The notes under the pieces were generated by a model, which saw nothing but the letters and a program-made list of their open reading frames with translations, did not search any database and was not told where the DNA came from. A stretch of DNA of 64,000 bases from NCBI GenBank assembly GCA_050246595.1, contig JBFWVT010000005.1:70758-134757 (forward strand), in the 5' to 3' direction. Source of the stretch: DATARH01 sp050246595. GTDB taxonomy: Bacteria > Pseudomonadota > Alphaproteobacteria > ATCC43930 > CGMCC-115725. This document shows positions 63,526-64,000 of this stretch, piece after piece. Numbering within the stretch: position 1 is the first letter of the stretch; each line of letters opens with the position of its first letter. A program made the position numbers and the translations under genes.

Positions 63526-64000
63526 ACCGGGCAGGGCTCATGAAACTGATGCGCAAGGCGTCATTAACACGAGCGCCGGAACTCGCGAAGGACATTTGTC
63601 AACGGCTCGCAAACGGAACCCGATCGTGCCTTGCCGCGTAATGCCCTGATGCAGTGTAAACGATAGCAGCGGTATCGCGGCTCGCGGTTTTTTGCCTCGC
63701 TGGCGCGTATCCGCACACAATACGGGGCCGACGCGCTGAAACACCGATTCCGGATGCCAGTGGGTATCCGGACGGCGTGCGGGATATCTCCGGCGCGGAC
63801 TGATGACGCCGCGGGAATGGCGGCGAGATACCCTCTCCCGCGGAGCGGGAGAGGGTTTGGACGCGACGCGGGCGCTAGAGTGTGATCGGGTCTGGTTGAA
63901 ACGGGATAGGGGTTCCCCGGCGCGGGGATCTCTGCGCAAGATGCTGGCTGGGGGGCGGAGGCCAGCACGCATGCCCAGACCCTATTCACAGGATTTGCGA
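63526..64000. other. 475-base stretch at the right edge without a recognised gene
   Basis: Frames open here on the minus strand (63538-63989) are Pro/Arg/Ser-rich with no family sequence and carry the repeat in translation, so they are probably not genes. The stretch holds the perfect hairpin at 63831-63855 and the promoter region of the GT2 gene. No tRNA or att site was seen. Confidence 0.5.
63831..63855. repeat. perfect 11-bp hairpin CCCTCTCCCGC / GCGGGAGAGGG
   Basis: CCCTCTCCCGC (63831-63841), a 3-base loop GGA and GCGGGAGAGGG (63845-63855) form a perfect stem. It is a common type of dispersed GC-rich palindrome in high-GC proteobacteria and could be a terminator for a gene beyond the right edge. 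Confidence 0.7.

Noticed and set aside
63538..63989. Minus-strand frames of about 140 codons at the right edge
   Set aside because: They translate the palindromic repeat and are Pro/Arg-rich; no family or good start.

Overview
The window is high-GC DNA with strongly GC-biased third codon positions, Tat-type signal peptides and several classes of short palindromic intergenic repeats. Together with the gene content (CHASE2 cyclase, FecR protein, BBP2-type outer-membrane barrel, amidohydrolases, TauD enzymes) this suggests a proteobacterium, most likely an alphaproteobacterium. There is no rRNA, tRNA or species marker, so I do not name a genus. No tRNA, rRNA, CRISPR array or transposase gene was recognised.

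Layout. (1) 1-4103, minus strand: a fragment of a T7-like (podovirus-type) prophage morphogenesis module: small protein, scaffold, major capsid, structural protein, a tandemly duplicated tail tubular protein A, and the first 14 codons of a tail tubular protein B-like gene. No portal or terminase lies on the upstream side, so the module ends abruptly near 4.1-4.4 kb. (2) 4440-11018: catabolic or accessory genes: a metal-dependent amidohydrolase, a Baeyer-Villiger-type flavin monooxygenase, an orphan Tat-exported solute-binding protein and a TrzA/AtzA-type amidohydrolase. (3) 11299-44183: a very large surface-polysaccharide locus. A plus-strand unit (outer-membrane barrel, O-antigen ligase-like protein, FecR-domain protein, CHASE2-adenylate cyclase) converges on a minus-strand run of 17 genes, many overlapping by 4 bases, from the Wza-like lipoprotein at 39806 down to the carbamoyltransferase at 18065. 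The run encodes Wza, Wzc tyrosine kinase, an asparagine synthetase-like enzyme, the Wzm/Wzt ABC exporter, ten glycosyltransferases, a membrane polymerase-like protein and the carbamoyltransferase. A second plus-strand unit encodes a NusG/RfaH-like factor, a glycosyltransferase, a GDP-mannose 3,5-epimerase-like enzyme and a lipoprotein. (4) 44190-54467: a DUF882 protein, then a minus-strand catabolic cluster: an opine/sarcosine-oxidase-like trio (FAD/[2Fe-2S] subunit, small ferredoxin, DadA-like FAD subunit) coupled to a BisC-type molybdoenzyme, an ACMSD-like amidohydrolase, a BNR-repeat protein and a TauD dioxygenase, followed by a small exported protein and a cupin. (5) 54586-63525: a second polysaccharide region with a Wzz-like co-polymerase, a Wzx-like flippase, three glycosyltransferases, a LigT-like phosphoesterase and an exported protein of unknown fold that may be a glycoside hydrolase.

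How it may work together. The main locus contains parts of both export logics: ABC export (Wzm/Wzt with a C-terminal extension) and Wzy/ligase polymerisation with Wzc/Wza. The flippase sits 20 kb away in the second region. The FecR-CHASE2-cyclase pair gives a plausible envelope-to-cAMP signal, and the NusG-like protein a plausible operon-specific antiterminator. The most unusual pieces are a small MITE-like element with terminal inverted repeats and a 6-bp target duplication inserted across a glycosyltransferase stop codon, the fused tandem tail tubular protein, and the oxidase/molybdoenzyme cluster, whose substrate is unknown.
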